The position numbers and the translations under genes are program-made. Shown here in pieces: positions 8,442 through 16,383 of a stretch of DNA of 38,459 nucleotides. Positions within the stretch are counted from its first letter, which is position 1. The number at the start of each line of letters is the position of its first letter. Origin of the DNA: UBA3263 sp964554335 (lineage in GTDB: Bacteria > Bacteroidota > Bacteroidia > Bacteroidales > Muribaculaceae); the NCBI GenBank assembly GCA_964554335.1, contig CAZKOF010000012.1:1-38459 (forward strand), in the 5' to 3' direction. Below the pieces are notes generated by a model. The model was not told the DNA's origin and did not search any database. It saw only the letters and a program-made list of their open reading frames with translations.

Positions 8442-10487
8442 TTATCCGACTTTCGAGCCCGGAGACACAGGTCCTGTCGGGCCGATAACAGTCAGTGAGC
8501 CGTCGGGGTTTTCAGCGCTTAAAATCATGCCGCAGCTCTCGACTCCTTTCAGTTTGCGGGCCGGGAGGTTGGCGATGTAGCATACTTGTTTGCCGACAAG
8601 GTCTTCGGGGGCGTAATATTTGGCGATGCCGCTGACAATGGTGCGCGGTTCGCCTGTGCCGTCGTCAATTTTGAATTGCAGCAGTTTGTCGGCTTTCGGA
8701 ACTTTTACGCACTCGAGGATTGTGCCGACTCTGATGTCGCATTTCGCAAAGAGTTCAATGTCAACGTTCTCGCTGACGGGTTCAGGCTTCCATGCTGCTT
8801 TGGCGTTATCTTCTTTAGCTTTCTGCAGCTTCTGCAGCTGGGCTTCGATTGCCGCGTCGTCGATTTTTTCAAAGAGCAGTTCTGCCTCTCCGAGTTGAGT
8901 TCCGGCGCTGACGATGTCGGTGTGTCCCAGCATATCCCAGCTCAAATCCGAGAGCCCGAGAATTTTACAGAGTTTCGCAGACATGAACGGCAGGAACGGT
9001 TCGAAAGCAATGGCGAGATTGGAGGTAATCTGCAATGCGGTGTTCAGCACTGTGGCAACACGCTCGGGGTCGGTTTTCCAGAGTTTCCACGGCTCCGTTT
9101 CTTGCAAGTATTTGTTGCCGACGCGGGCCATGTTCATCGCCTCTTTCTGAGCGTCGCGGAAGTGGAAGTTGTCGAGCAACCCGCTCAGGCGCTCTTTCAG
9201 GTCTCCAATCTCTTTGAGAGCATCGTTGTCTATCGGCTCCGGGGTGGTCACTGCCGGAACCGAGCCGTTGAAATACTTGTTGATGAGGACTACTACACGG
9301 TTGACGAAGTTGCCAAGTATGGCTACGAGCTCGCTGTTGTTGCGTGCCTGGAAGTCTGCCCATGTGAAGTCGTTGTCTCTTGTCTCGGGGGCGTTTGCGG
9401 TCAGCACGTAGCGGAGCACGTCCTGTTTGCCGGGAAACTCGCGCAGATATTCGTGGAGCCACACAGCCCAGTTGCGCGAGGTTGAGATCTTGTCGCCCTC
9501 AAGATTGAGGAATTCGTTGGCCGGAACGTTGTCGGGCAACTGATAGCCGTCGCCATACGCCGATAGCATTGCCGGGAAAACTATGCAGTGGAAAACTATA
9601 TTGTCTTTGCCGATGAAGTTGATGATACGTGTCTCGGGATCTTTCCACCACTTCTCCCAACTCTCGGGCAGAAGCTCTTTGGTGTTTGAAATGTAGCCGA
9701 TGGGAGCGTCGAACCATACGTAGAGTACTTTCCCCTCGGCGCCCTCTACCGGCACGGGCACGCCCCAGTCGAGGTCGCGGCTCACTGCGCGCGGCTGCAG
9801 TCCCATGTCGAGCCATGACTTGCACTGGCCGTAAACGTTTGTGCGCCATTCCTGGTGCTCGTCGAGAATCCAATGGCTCAGATGTTCCTGCCATTTATCC
9901 AGAGGCAGATACCAGTGGAAAGTCTCGCGCATTACCGGGGTCGTGTCCGTCAGTGCGCTCTTCGGGTTGATGAGCTCTGTGGGCGATAATGATGTGCCGC
10001 ATTGTTCACATTGGTCGCCATACGCGCGTGGATTATGACAATGTGGGCACTCGCCCGTTACATAGCGGTCGGCCAAAAACTGTCCTGCCTTCTCGTCATA
10101 AAGCTGCATAGCAGTTTTCTCGATGAACTCGCCTTTCTCATAGAGGTGGCGGAAAAATTCCGATGCTGTCTCCGAGTGGATGTCGCTGGTCGTGCGTGAG
10201 TATATGTCGAATGATATGCCCAGCTCCTCCATTGAGGTTTTGATAATATTATGATAGCGGTCAACAATATCCTGAGGGGTCACCCCCTCGCGTTTTGCTT
10301 TGATAGTGATAGGTACACCATGTTCGTCACTGCCGCCAATCATGATTACTTCCTCGCCTTTCAGGCGCAGATAGCGTGTGTATATATCCGCGGGTACATA
10401 TACGCCCGCAAGATGACCTATGTGCACAGGTCCGTTGGCATAGGGTAGGGCAGTGGTTACCAAAGTCCTCTTGAATTCCTTCTTCAT
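8442..10487 (-). CDS. metG: Methionyl-tRNA synthetase with C-terminal tRNA-binding domain
   Basis: Class I aminoacyl-tRNA synthetase. 681 residues: HIGH motif at 22-25 (PYANGPVHIGH), a zinc knuckle with two CxxC pairs at about 146-163 (CPHC and CEQC), a KMSKS variant KISTS at about 332, and a C-terminal EMAP/Trbp111-like domain beginning near FAKCDIRVGTILE. The ATG at 10487 gives MKKEFKRTLVTTALPYANG. An in-frame TTG eight codons upstream is less likely. A 55-residue Lys/Glu/Ala-rich helical linker joins catalytic and tRNA-binding parts. A strong Bacteroidetes promoter lies about 30 bp upstream. Confidence 0.96.
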   Translation of the reverse strand: MKKEFKRTLVTTALPYANGPVHIGHLAGVYVPADIYTRYLRLKGEEVIMIGGSDEHGVPITIKAKREGVTPQDIVDRYHNIIKTSMEELGISFDIYSRTTSDIHSETASEFFRHLYEKGEFIEKTAMQLYDEKAGQFLADRYVTGECPHCHNPRAYGDQCEQCGTSLSPTELINPKSALTDTTPVMRETFHWYLPLDKWQEHLSHWILDEHQEWRTNVYGQCKSWLDMGLQPRAVSRDLDWGVPVPVEGAEGKVLYVWFDAPIGYISNTKELLPESWEKWWKDPETRIINFIGKDNIVFHCIVFPAMLSAYGDGYQLPDNVPANEFLNLEGDKISTSRNWAVWLHEYLREFPGKQDVLRYVLTANAPETRDNDFTWADFQARNNSELVAILGNFVNRVVVLINKYFNGSVPAVTTPEPIDNDALKEIGDLKERLSGLLDNFHFRDAQKEAMNMARVGNKYLQETEPWKLWKTDPERVATVLNTALQITSNLAIAFEPFLPFMSAKLCKILGLSDLSWDMLGHTDIVSAGTQLGEAELLFEKIDDAAIEAQLQKLQKAKEDNAKAAWKPEPVSENVDIELFAKCDIRVGTILECVKVPKADKLLQFKIDDGTGEPRTIVSGIAKYYAPEDLVGKQVCYIANLPARKLKGVESCGMILSAENPDGSLTVIGPTGPVSPGSKVG

Positions 10488-10518
10488 ATTATATCTTGGT
10501 AAAATTTTCAATTGCCCG

Positions 10519-10550
10519 CAAAGTTACGAAAAAATCCCCTCCTCCGCAAA
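10519..10550 (-). promoter_or_regulatory. Bacteroidetes promoter of metG
   Basis: Minus-strand TTTG (plus 10547-10550), 20-bp spacer, TAACTTTG (plus 10519-10526), about 32 bp before the metG ATG. A second TAACTTTG box without a good -33 partner lies at 10627-10634 and could give a longer leader. Confidence 0.8.
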
Positions 10551-10677
10551 AATCCACCCGATTTCGCTCCTGTGCAGAGTCAAGTGGCAAGTGCAACATA
10601 GTTATGTAGAAGTCCAACAACAAATGCAAAGTTAGGCGATATTATGTAAAAATCGCTTAAGAGGGGTGTCAACGGTG

Positions 10678-13107
10678 TCAGAGGGTGACGACGGTTATGC
10701 CGGCGCCGCCGAGGCGGACGTCTTCGTCGCGGAAGTCGGTGACTGCTGGGACGGTTTTAAGGTACCGGCGGATTGCCTGGCGCAGGGCGCCGGTTCCGGT
10801 GCCGTGGAGAATGCGAACGCGTGGAGAGGAGAAGCGTATGGCATCGTCGATAAAGTAGGTGACGGCCTGTAGGGCTTCGTCGGCGCGCATTCCGCGCACG
10901 TCAATCTCCTGTTTGAATTCAAGACGTCGGGCATGATGCTGCTCGCCTGAAGCGATTGCCGCCTGCGTCGGTGCAATGGTCTGTGGTTTCTGTAGGGAGT
11001 GGTGCAGGCGGTCGAGTTTGACGGTCGTGCGGAGCATTCCGAAGCTGACCGTTGCGTTGCGTCCCCGGATTTCGAGAACCTCGCCGGGCATTTCCTGACC
11101 TTCGAGCTTGACGTAGTCGCCAACGACAATGGGGCGCAGGGCTTCCGGTTGCTTGACGGGGCGCGGCTTTTTGGCTTTCGGGACCTTGCTGAGCAGGGGG
11201 TGGTTATTGTCGGCCTCTATCATGCTTTTCTGTTCATCGTGGAGTTTCTGACGGAGCTGCTTGGTTGCGTCGCGGTCAGCCTGAACTTTGCGAATTTCGT
11301 GGATTGTGCGTTCTATTGCGGCGTTGGAGCCCTCAATGATTTGGCGTGCCTGCTCTTTGGCGTCGGCAATAATTTCGCGGCGGTGAGTCCTGAGGCCTTC
11401 GGCCTGTGCCTGATATTCTGCGAGGGTAGATTCTATTTTTTTCTCTTTCTGGCGAATGGCCATGCGTTTGTTTTCCCAGTAGCGACGGTCACGGGCGATG
11501 TCGAGGAGATACTTGTCCATGTTGACGTAGTCTGTCCCGACAATCTCCTTGGCGGCGTTGACAATGTCTTCAGGGAGCCCGATTTTGCGTGCGATTTCTA
11601 TTGCGAAGGAGCTTCCCGCCGTGCCGACAACGAGGCGGAACATCGGTTCCATTTTCTGGCGGTCATAGAGCATGGAGCCGTTGACCAACCCCGGGGTCTC
11701 CTCGGCGAGTTGCTTGAGATTCTGATAGTGGGTCGTGATGACGCCCCAGATGTGCAGCTCGGCGAAGCGCGCAAGAATGGCCTGGGCTATGGCTCCGCCA
11801 ATCAGCGGCTCGGTGCCGGTGCCGAATTCGTCGATGAGTACGAGGGTCTGCTCGTTGCCGCGGGCCATGAAGTGCTTCATGTGGGTCAGGTGAGAGGAGT
11901 AGGTCGACAAGTCGTTTTCAATGCTTTGGTCATCGCCGATGTCAATGAAAATGTTGTCGAACAGTCCCATCCGCGAGTTCTCGTAGAGCGGAGGCAGCAG
12001 GCCGCACTGAAGCATGTATTGAACGATGCCCACAGTCTTTAGGGTCACTGACTTACCGCCTGCGTTGGGGCCGCTGACAATCAGCAGGCGTCGCTCGGGG
12101 GTGAGGTGTATGTCGAGGGGCACTATTTCCTTACCCTGGGCGCGAAGCGAGGTGAGCAGTCCGGGGTGGCAGGCATGATACCATTCCATTTCAGGGTCGG
12201 GAGAAATTTGAGGCAGCCGGCCATTGATTTGGCGGGCATAGAGGGCCTTTGCCTGAATGAAGTCGAGTTCGGCGGCAACGAGGCATGAGTCAAGAATTGC
12301 CGGGATGTGGGGGCGAAGCTCTGCGGTGAGGGCGAGCAAAATGCGGGCAACTTCGCGCCGTTCCTCAATTTGCAGTTCCCGCAGGCGGTTGTTTGTCTGC
12401 ACAACTTCTGCCGGCTCAATGAATACTGTTTTTCCGGAGGCGGATTCGTCATGGACGATACCGTTTACTTTACGCTTGTTCATCGGGCTGACGGGAATGA
12501 CCATGTGTCCGTCGCGCATCGATGGCGCCGCGTCGGCGTCGACGAATCCTGCAGCGACGGCTTCGGCCACTACGCGGCGCATTGTTGCGGCCATTGAACC
12601 CCGGGTGCGTGAAATCGAGCGGCGAATTTCCGCAAGTTCCGGCGAGGCGGAGTCAAGCACGTTGCCGTAGCGGTCAATCACACGGTCGATATACCGCACC
12701 GGTTCGGAAAATATGCCGATGGCGGAGGCAATTGTCGAGAGGCGGGGATAAAGGCCGTTTTGGGCGGCGCGGTTAAAAAAAGTCACAATTTCACCGAAAG
12801 CGTAGAGCGAGTTGCGCACGGCTGCGAGTTCGTCGGCCGGCAGGAATGTGCCTTCGACTCTGACGGCAAGGATGGGGCGACGTATGTCGGCAACGCGTCC
12901 GAGCGGCAGGTTATCGGCGTCGGAGCCGATAATGTCGGTCATTTCCGCCGTGGCCTCCAGCGCGGCGCACAACGAGTGGAAGTCGGTCTTAAAAGTTATT
13001 TCGCGGGATGCGAATTCGCGTCCCGCATCGGTCAGACATTCGTCGGCCACTGCCTTTCGGACGGCGGCGAAGCCGATTTTCCGTTCAAACGAATCGGGAT
13101 ATATCAC
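10678..13107 (-). CDS. mutS2: MutS2 family endonuclease / ribosome-rescue ATPase
   Basis: 809-residue MutS2. It lacks the mismatch-recognition N-domain of MutS and has clamp and lever regions (about 1-330), a MutS ATPase with Walker A SGPNAGGKS near residue 345, Walker B LVLIDEFGTGTEP, and signature STYSSHLTHMK. A long coiled coil lies at about 520-640 (KRMAIRQKEKKIESTLAEYQ). A C-terminal Smr nuclease domain (DVRGMRADEAL, HGTGTGALRQAI) completes it. MutS2 suppresses recombination in some bacteria and splits collided ribosomes in others; which applies here cannot be told. The start is GTG: it overlaps the TGA of the preceding small lipoprotein as GTGA, and no ATG lies nearby. It ends the porQ-cmk-ispH-lipoprotein-mutS2 run. 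Confidence 0.93.
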   Translation of the reverse strand: MIYPDSFERKIGFAAVRKAVADECLTDAGREFASREITFKTDFHSLCAALEATAEMTDIIGSDADNLPLGRVADIRRPILAVRVEGTFLPADELAAVRNSLYAFGEIVTFFNRAAQNGLYPRLSTIASAIGIFSEPVRYIDRVIDRYGNVLDSASPELAEIRRSISRTRGSMAATMRRVVAEAVAAGFVDADAAPSMRDGHMVIPVSPMNKRKVNGIVHDESASGKTVFIEPAEVVQTNNRLRELQIEERREVARILLALTAELRPHIPAILDSCLVAAELDFIQAKALYARQINGRLPQISPDPEMEWYHACHPGLLTSLRAQGKEIVPLDIHLTPERRLLIVSGPNAGGKSVTLKTVGIVQYMLQCGLLPPLYENSRMGLFDNIFIDIGDDQSIENDLSTYSSHLTHMKHFMARGNEQTLVLIDEFGTGTEPLIGGAIAQAILARFAELHIWGVITTHYQNLKQLAEETPGLVNGSMLYDRQKMEPMFRLVVGTAGSSFAIEIARKIGLPEDIVNAAKEIVGTDYVNMDKYLLDIARDRRYWENKRMAIRQKEKKIESTLAEYQAQAEGLRTHRREIIADAKEQARQIIEGSNAAIERTIHEIRKVQADRDATKQLRQKLHDEQKSMIEADNNHPLLSKVPKAKKPRPVKQPEALRPIVVGDYVKLEGQEMPGEVLEIRGRNATVSFGMLRTTVKLDRLHHSLQKPQTIAPTQAAIASGEQHHARRLEFKQEIDVRGMRADEALQAVTYFIDDAIRFSSPRVRILHGTGTGALRQAIRRYLKTVPAVTDFRDEDVRLGGAGITVVTL

Positions 13108-13403
13108 AATACTTTCCGGGCGAGGTTATGGTCGGTTTCTTTTAGCTCTTGCTTGAATGCCGAGATATAAGCCGACGCACCGATTGAGTCACCGCTGCGT
13201 CGCATTTCCCATTCGCGCGCTTTGACGGCGAGCAGTGCGGCATGCAGGTCGCTGTCGGTGGTATAGTTCGCGTCACAGAGCGCGCGGGCGTCTGCGCGAC
13301 CCTGTTCGGCGGCGTCATGGGCGTTGGCGGGCAGCTCTTTTTCGCTGCATGCAAGCAGGCAGAGCGATATTGCACAAAGAATTGAGAAGAGAAGTTTTTT
13401 CAT
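13104..13403 (-). CDS. Small predicted lipoprotein, unknown function
   Basis: 99 residues. The N-terminus MKKLLFSILCAISLCLLAC is a lipoprotein signal with lipobox L-L-A-C and modified Cys at residue 19, followed by SEK. The mature part is about 80 residues, mostly helical (AEQGRADARALCDANY, LLAVKAREWEMRRSGDS), with one further Cys. I recognise no family. It is coupled by 4-bp overlaps on both sides: its ATG overlaps the ispH TGA and its TGA overlaps the mutS2 GTG. The intact frame, signal and double coupling argue that it is a real gene. Confidence 0.75.
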   Translation of the reverse strand: MKKLLFSILCAISLCLLACSEKELPANAHDAAEQGRADARALCDANYTTDSDLHAALLAVKAREWEMRRSGDSIGASAYISAFKQELKETDHNLARKVL

Positions 13404-14269
13404 GATTGATCGGGATTTTCAATTATGTCGCGGACCTGTTCCATGAGCCATCGTGGCGTTGATGTTGCCCCGCAAATGCCGATGCTCTCGGCGTCGTTGA
13501 CCGTAGTGCGGTCAAATTCCGCAGCGGTTGAGATGAAGTAGGTGCGGGGGTTTTCGGCTTTGCATTTCTCGTATAGAAAGCGTCCGTTTGAGCTTTTGCG
13601 TCCGGCAACGAAGATGATGACGTCGTGGGTGCGGGCAAAATCGCGGAGTTTTTCTACCCGGTTTGCAACAGAGCGGCAAATCGTGTCGAACGATTGAAAC
13701 TCCACTCCCGGGTTCATGCGGCGTTCAAGCGCTTGCTCTATGTGGTGGAGGCCGTCAACACTCTTGGTTGTCTGTGAATAGAGCCGGGTTGGGCGTGAGG
13801 GGTCAACGGCCGCGAGGTCTTCTTCGCTTTCTACCACCCGGGCATTGCCGTCGGTCTGGCCGAGCAGTCCGTTGACTTCGGCATGGCCCGGCTTGCCGTA
13901 GATAACAATCTGCGGAGCCTCGGGGCTGTCGTAGGCGGTTTTTATCCGTTGCTGGAGTTTGAGCACCACGGGACATGTCGCGTCGATAATCTCGATATTG
14001 TTCCTTCGGGCGAGTTCGTAGGTCGAGGGAGGCTCACCGTGGGCGCGGAGCAAGACCGTGACGTTCCTGAGCGCGGCCATCTGCTCGTGGCTTATAGTTT
14101 CTAGTCCGCGCCGACGCAGGCGGTCTACCTCGTCGGAGTTATGAACGATGTCGCCGAGACAATAAAGGCGTCCCGAGCGGTTAAGTTTCTCTTCGGCTTT
14201 GCTGATAGCGCGGGTCACTCCGAAGCAGAAACCGCTGTCGGAATCAATTTCTACGCGCGGCCTGCTCAT
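13400..14269 (-). CDS. ispH: 4-hydroxy-3-methylbut-2-enyl diphosphate reductase (LytB)
   Basis: Last enzyme of the MEP isoprenoid pathway; an iron-sulfur enzyme forming IPP and DMAPP. 289 residues with the three cluster-binding cysteines: Cys15 in GFCFGV, Cys99 in ATCPVV and Cys198 in DTICRSVANR. LRAHGEPP (from residue 74) and YGKPGHAEVNGLLGQT are also conserved. ATG at 14269 is preferred over an upstream TTG because it gives the normal short N-terminus (MSRPRVEID). It overlaps the cmk 3' end by 26 bp and the next small lipoprotein by 4 bp. The cmk-ispH pairing is common in Bacteroidales. Confidence 0.95.
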   Translation of the reverse strand: MSRPRVEIDSDSGFCFGVTRAISKAEEKLNRSGRLYCLGDIVHNSDEVDRLRRRGLETISHEQMAALRNVTVLLRAHGEPPSTYELARRNNIEIIDATCPVVLKLQQRIKTAYDSPEAPQIVIYGKPGHAEVNGLLGQTDGNARVVESEEDLAAVDPSRPTRLYSQTTKSVDGLHHIEQALERRMNPGVEFQSFDTICRSVANRVEKLRDFARTHDVIIFVAGRKSSNGRFLYEKCKAENPRTYFISTAAEFDRTTVNDAESIGICGATSTPRWLMEQVRDIIENPDQS

Positions 14270-14945
14270 ATTGTTCAATCAACCAAGCGTCTTGTTCCGC
14301 TATGGTCATGTCGCTATTGTCGAGATCAATGGCGTCGTCGGCTCGTCGCAATGGGCTTTCGGCGCGGGTCGTGTCGATATGGTCGCGGTGGCGAACGTTC
14401 TCAAGCACCTCCTCGTAGGTCGCAGTGACGCCCTTTGCCGAGAGTTCTTTGAAACGGCGTTCGGCGCGCACTTCGGCCGGGGCATTGACGAAAATCTTAA
14501 GCTCGGCCTCCGGGAACACGGTGGTTGCAATGTCGCGGCCATCCATGACGATGCCTTTTTCATTGCCGTAGGCGCGTTGGCGGGCAACGAGGTCGCGGCG
14601 CACTGCCGGGATTGCCGCAATGGTGCTTACGTTGGCGCTGACCTCCAACGAGCGGATTTCAGTTTCAATGTCGCGTCCGTTGAGCAGTGTGTGCTGCCCG
14701 TCGGGGCTGACTGCGAAGTTGATGTCGGCATCGGCCAGGGCGTTTATCAGTGCGGGTTCATTGACCTTGCCCCCGGAAATCAGGCCTTGTTCCATTGCCA
14801 GGAGCGTAACGGCGCGATACATTGCACCGGTGTCTATATAACGGTAGCCGATTTTGCGTGCCAGGGTCTTGGCCATGCTGCTTTTGCCCGACGAAGAGTA
14901 GCCGTCGATAGCGATTATGATGGGCTTGAGTTCGTTAGAAGTCAT
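14244..14945 (-). CDS. cmk: Cytidylate kinase
   Basis: Phosphorylates CMP and dCMP. 233 residues; P-loop GYSSSGKS at 15-22; IDTGAMYRAVTL, the NMP-binding element; GRDIATTVFPEAELKIFV; and R-x(3)-RR motifs near the end of the kinase core (RAERRFKEL, RHRDHIDTTRAESPL). The fold and length are standard for bacterial Cmk. Its ATG overlaps the porQ 3' end by 11 bp and its 3' end overlaps ispH by 26 bp, so it lies inside one transcription unit. Confidence 0.96.
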   Translation of the reverse strand: MTSNELKPIIIAIDGYSSSGKSSMAKTLARKIGYRYIDTGAMYRAVTLLAMEQGLISGGKVNEPALINALADADINFAVSPDGQHTLLNGRDIETEIRSLEVSANVSTIAAIPAVRRDLVARQRAYGNEKGIVMDGRDIATTVFPEAELKIFVNAPAEVRAERRFKELSAKGVTATYEEVLENVRHRDHIDTTRAESPLRRADDAIDLDNSDMTIAEQDAWLIEQYEQAARRN

Positions 14946-15957
14946 ATAGATTTGTCGTTATGTTCAGCATTAAAGTCGCCGCGCTCTTATGGGGCTGTGC
15001 GAACGACAGCCCGATTCCGAATGCGCGCACCCTCAGTCCGGCGCCTATCGAGAAGCCGCTGAAAAAGTTGCGTGAATACGTTGCCATGTCGGTTTTTATC
15101 TTATGGTTATACGCGAGGTCTACATAGAAGCAGTCAGACGGTTTCCATTCAATCGCGAAAATCATGTGGCGGAAGAAGTTGCTGAAAAAATTGTCGACCA
15201 TCTCGCCGCCGGTTCCCTCTTCGTGATCGTGGTTCCAGTAGGGCATGTGCCATTTGGTGAGGTTCCAGGCCGTCAGGTTTACGTAGAATGGAGAGCTGCC
15301 GATGCTTTTTGTCCAGCCGAGGCGCACGTCGATCGGCAACTTGTCGGCGCGTTCATGGAACTTCTTGACTTGACCGCCAAGATTGGCAACCACCAGCGAG
15401 AGCGACGTGTCATATTCGTCGTCAAAGTAGTTTACGCCCAGGTCGGTTGCTATTGCCAGCGCGTTATAGCCGGCGTAGGAGCTATAGAGGAACTTCAGGG
15501 CAATGCCTCCGCGCCAGCGTGAGCCGATATTGTGGCTGTACGTTGCCGAGAATGCCATGTCGAGCGGCGAGGATGAGCCAGTGATTGTTCCGTCGGGCAG
15601 GGCGGTTTTTATAGAGCCGTAGCCGTAGTAATGAAGTCCTGCGCTCCAGGCGCCGTTCTCGCCGGCGGAGTGGGCGAACTTGGCCGATGCGAAATTTGAG
15701 CCGCCGACGTAGCGCATATAGCCTATGCCGATTGATCTCGACATCTCCGGCCCGAGCAGGGCGGGGTTCTGGTCGGTTGTCATGACGTCATCGGCGTCGA
15801 TTGTCGATATATTGACCCCGCCAAGTCCGTATATTCTGGATGAACCGCTGACATCCATGAAGTTATATGCCGTCGTGCCACCATATTGTGCCATGGCGGC
15901 GACAGACAACATGACGCATGTGAGGGTCAGCACCCATTTGAAATTTCTGAGTTTCAT
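14935..15957 (-). CDS. porQ: Type IX secretion system outer-membrane protein PorQ
   Basis: 340 residues, with a Sec signal peptide (MKLRNFKWVLTLTCVMLSVAAMAQ, cleavage after AMA) and a PorV/PorQ-like 14-strand barrel pattern. It begins with YNFMDVSGSSRIYGLGGVNIS and NPALLGPEMS, typical of PorQ. PorQ is part of the type IX secretion attachment machinery that anchors C-terminal-domain cargo at the surface. ATG 15957 is used; a TTG two codons upstream is possible. The porQ-cmk-ispH order is conserved in many Bacteroidetes and supports the call. No T9SS cargo protein was recognised in this window. Confidence 0.9.
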   Translation of the reverse strand: MKLRNFKWVLTLTCVMLSVAAMAQYGGTTAYNFMDVSGSSRIYGLGGVNISTIDADDVMTTDQNPALLGPEMSRSIGIGYMRYVGGSNFASAKFAHSAGENGAWSAGLHYYGYGSIKTALPDGTITGSSSPLDMAFSATYSHNIGSRWRGGIALKFLYSSYAGYNALAIATDLGVNYFDDEYDTSLSLVVANLGGQVKKFHERADKLPIDVRLGWTKSIGSSPFYVNLTAWNLTKWHMPYWNHDHEEGTGGEMVDNFFSNFFRHMIFAIEWKPSDCFYVDLAYNHKIKTDMATYSRNFFSGFSIGAGLRVRAFGIGLSFAQPHKSAATLMLNITTNLYDF

Positions 15958-16000
15958 TCGCAATAATAACGGAGTTGTCCGGCCGAATATTGCGTTGTTG

Positions 16001-16383
16001 AAAAAAAGTGGGGCGGCCGGGTTATAAGCCGGGTTATGTCGGCGGTGTCGTTATCGCGCGGGCGAACGGCGTCGCCGGACCGTCATTTATCTTCGCAGTC
16101 TACCCCCCGGCAGCGGGCGAGCAACCCTTAATTGCCGGTATACTTGACCTTGCAACACATAAGGCGTGCGGCGGCCAATGTTGCCATCGGCCCCGGTGAG
16201 CTCTTACCTCACCTTTTCACCCTTACCTGCTCCGGCGAGCGGGGCAGGCGGTTATTTTCTGTCACGCTACTCTGCCGTTATGAATTCCGACAGCTACCCG
16301 TTAGGTAATATGGCGCTCTGCGTTGCCCGGACTTTCCTCACGTCGAACTGAGCGACGCGCGACGGACCGCCCGGCGGCCCCAC
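16001..16383 (-). ncRNA. rnpB: RNase P RNA (bacterial type A) with its terminator
   Basis: The catalytic RNA that matures tRNA 5' ends. The minus strand carries the universal P4 5' strand GAGGAAAGTCCGGGC (plus 16325-16339) and the matching 3' part AACCCGGCTTAT (plus 16024-16035), which pair as P4. The ends pair through GTGGGGC at 16383 and GCCCCAC ending at 16008. Seven T residues follow directly (plus 16001-16007), acting as terminator. Other conserved pieces include GGTAAGGGTGAAAAGG and AGATAAATGACGG. Mature length is about 376 nt. The 5' end begins at the base after the proS stop codon, so either the promoter lies within proS or the RNA is cut from a proS transcript. Confidence 0.95.

Noticed and set aside
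10627..10660. Hairpin TTAGGCGAT/ATCGCTTAA as mutS2 terminator
   Set aside because: It has a 9-bp stem with one G-U pair on the right side of mutS2, but no T tract follows on the minus strand and it overlaps a -7-like box, so its role is unclear.
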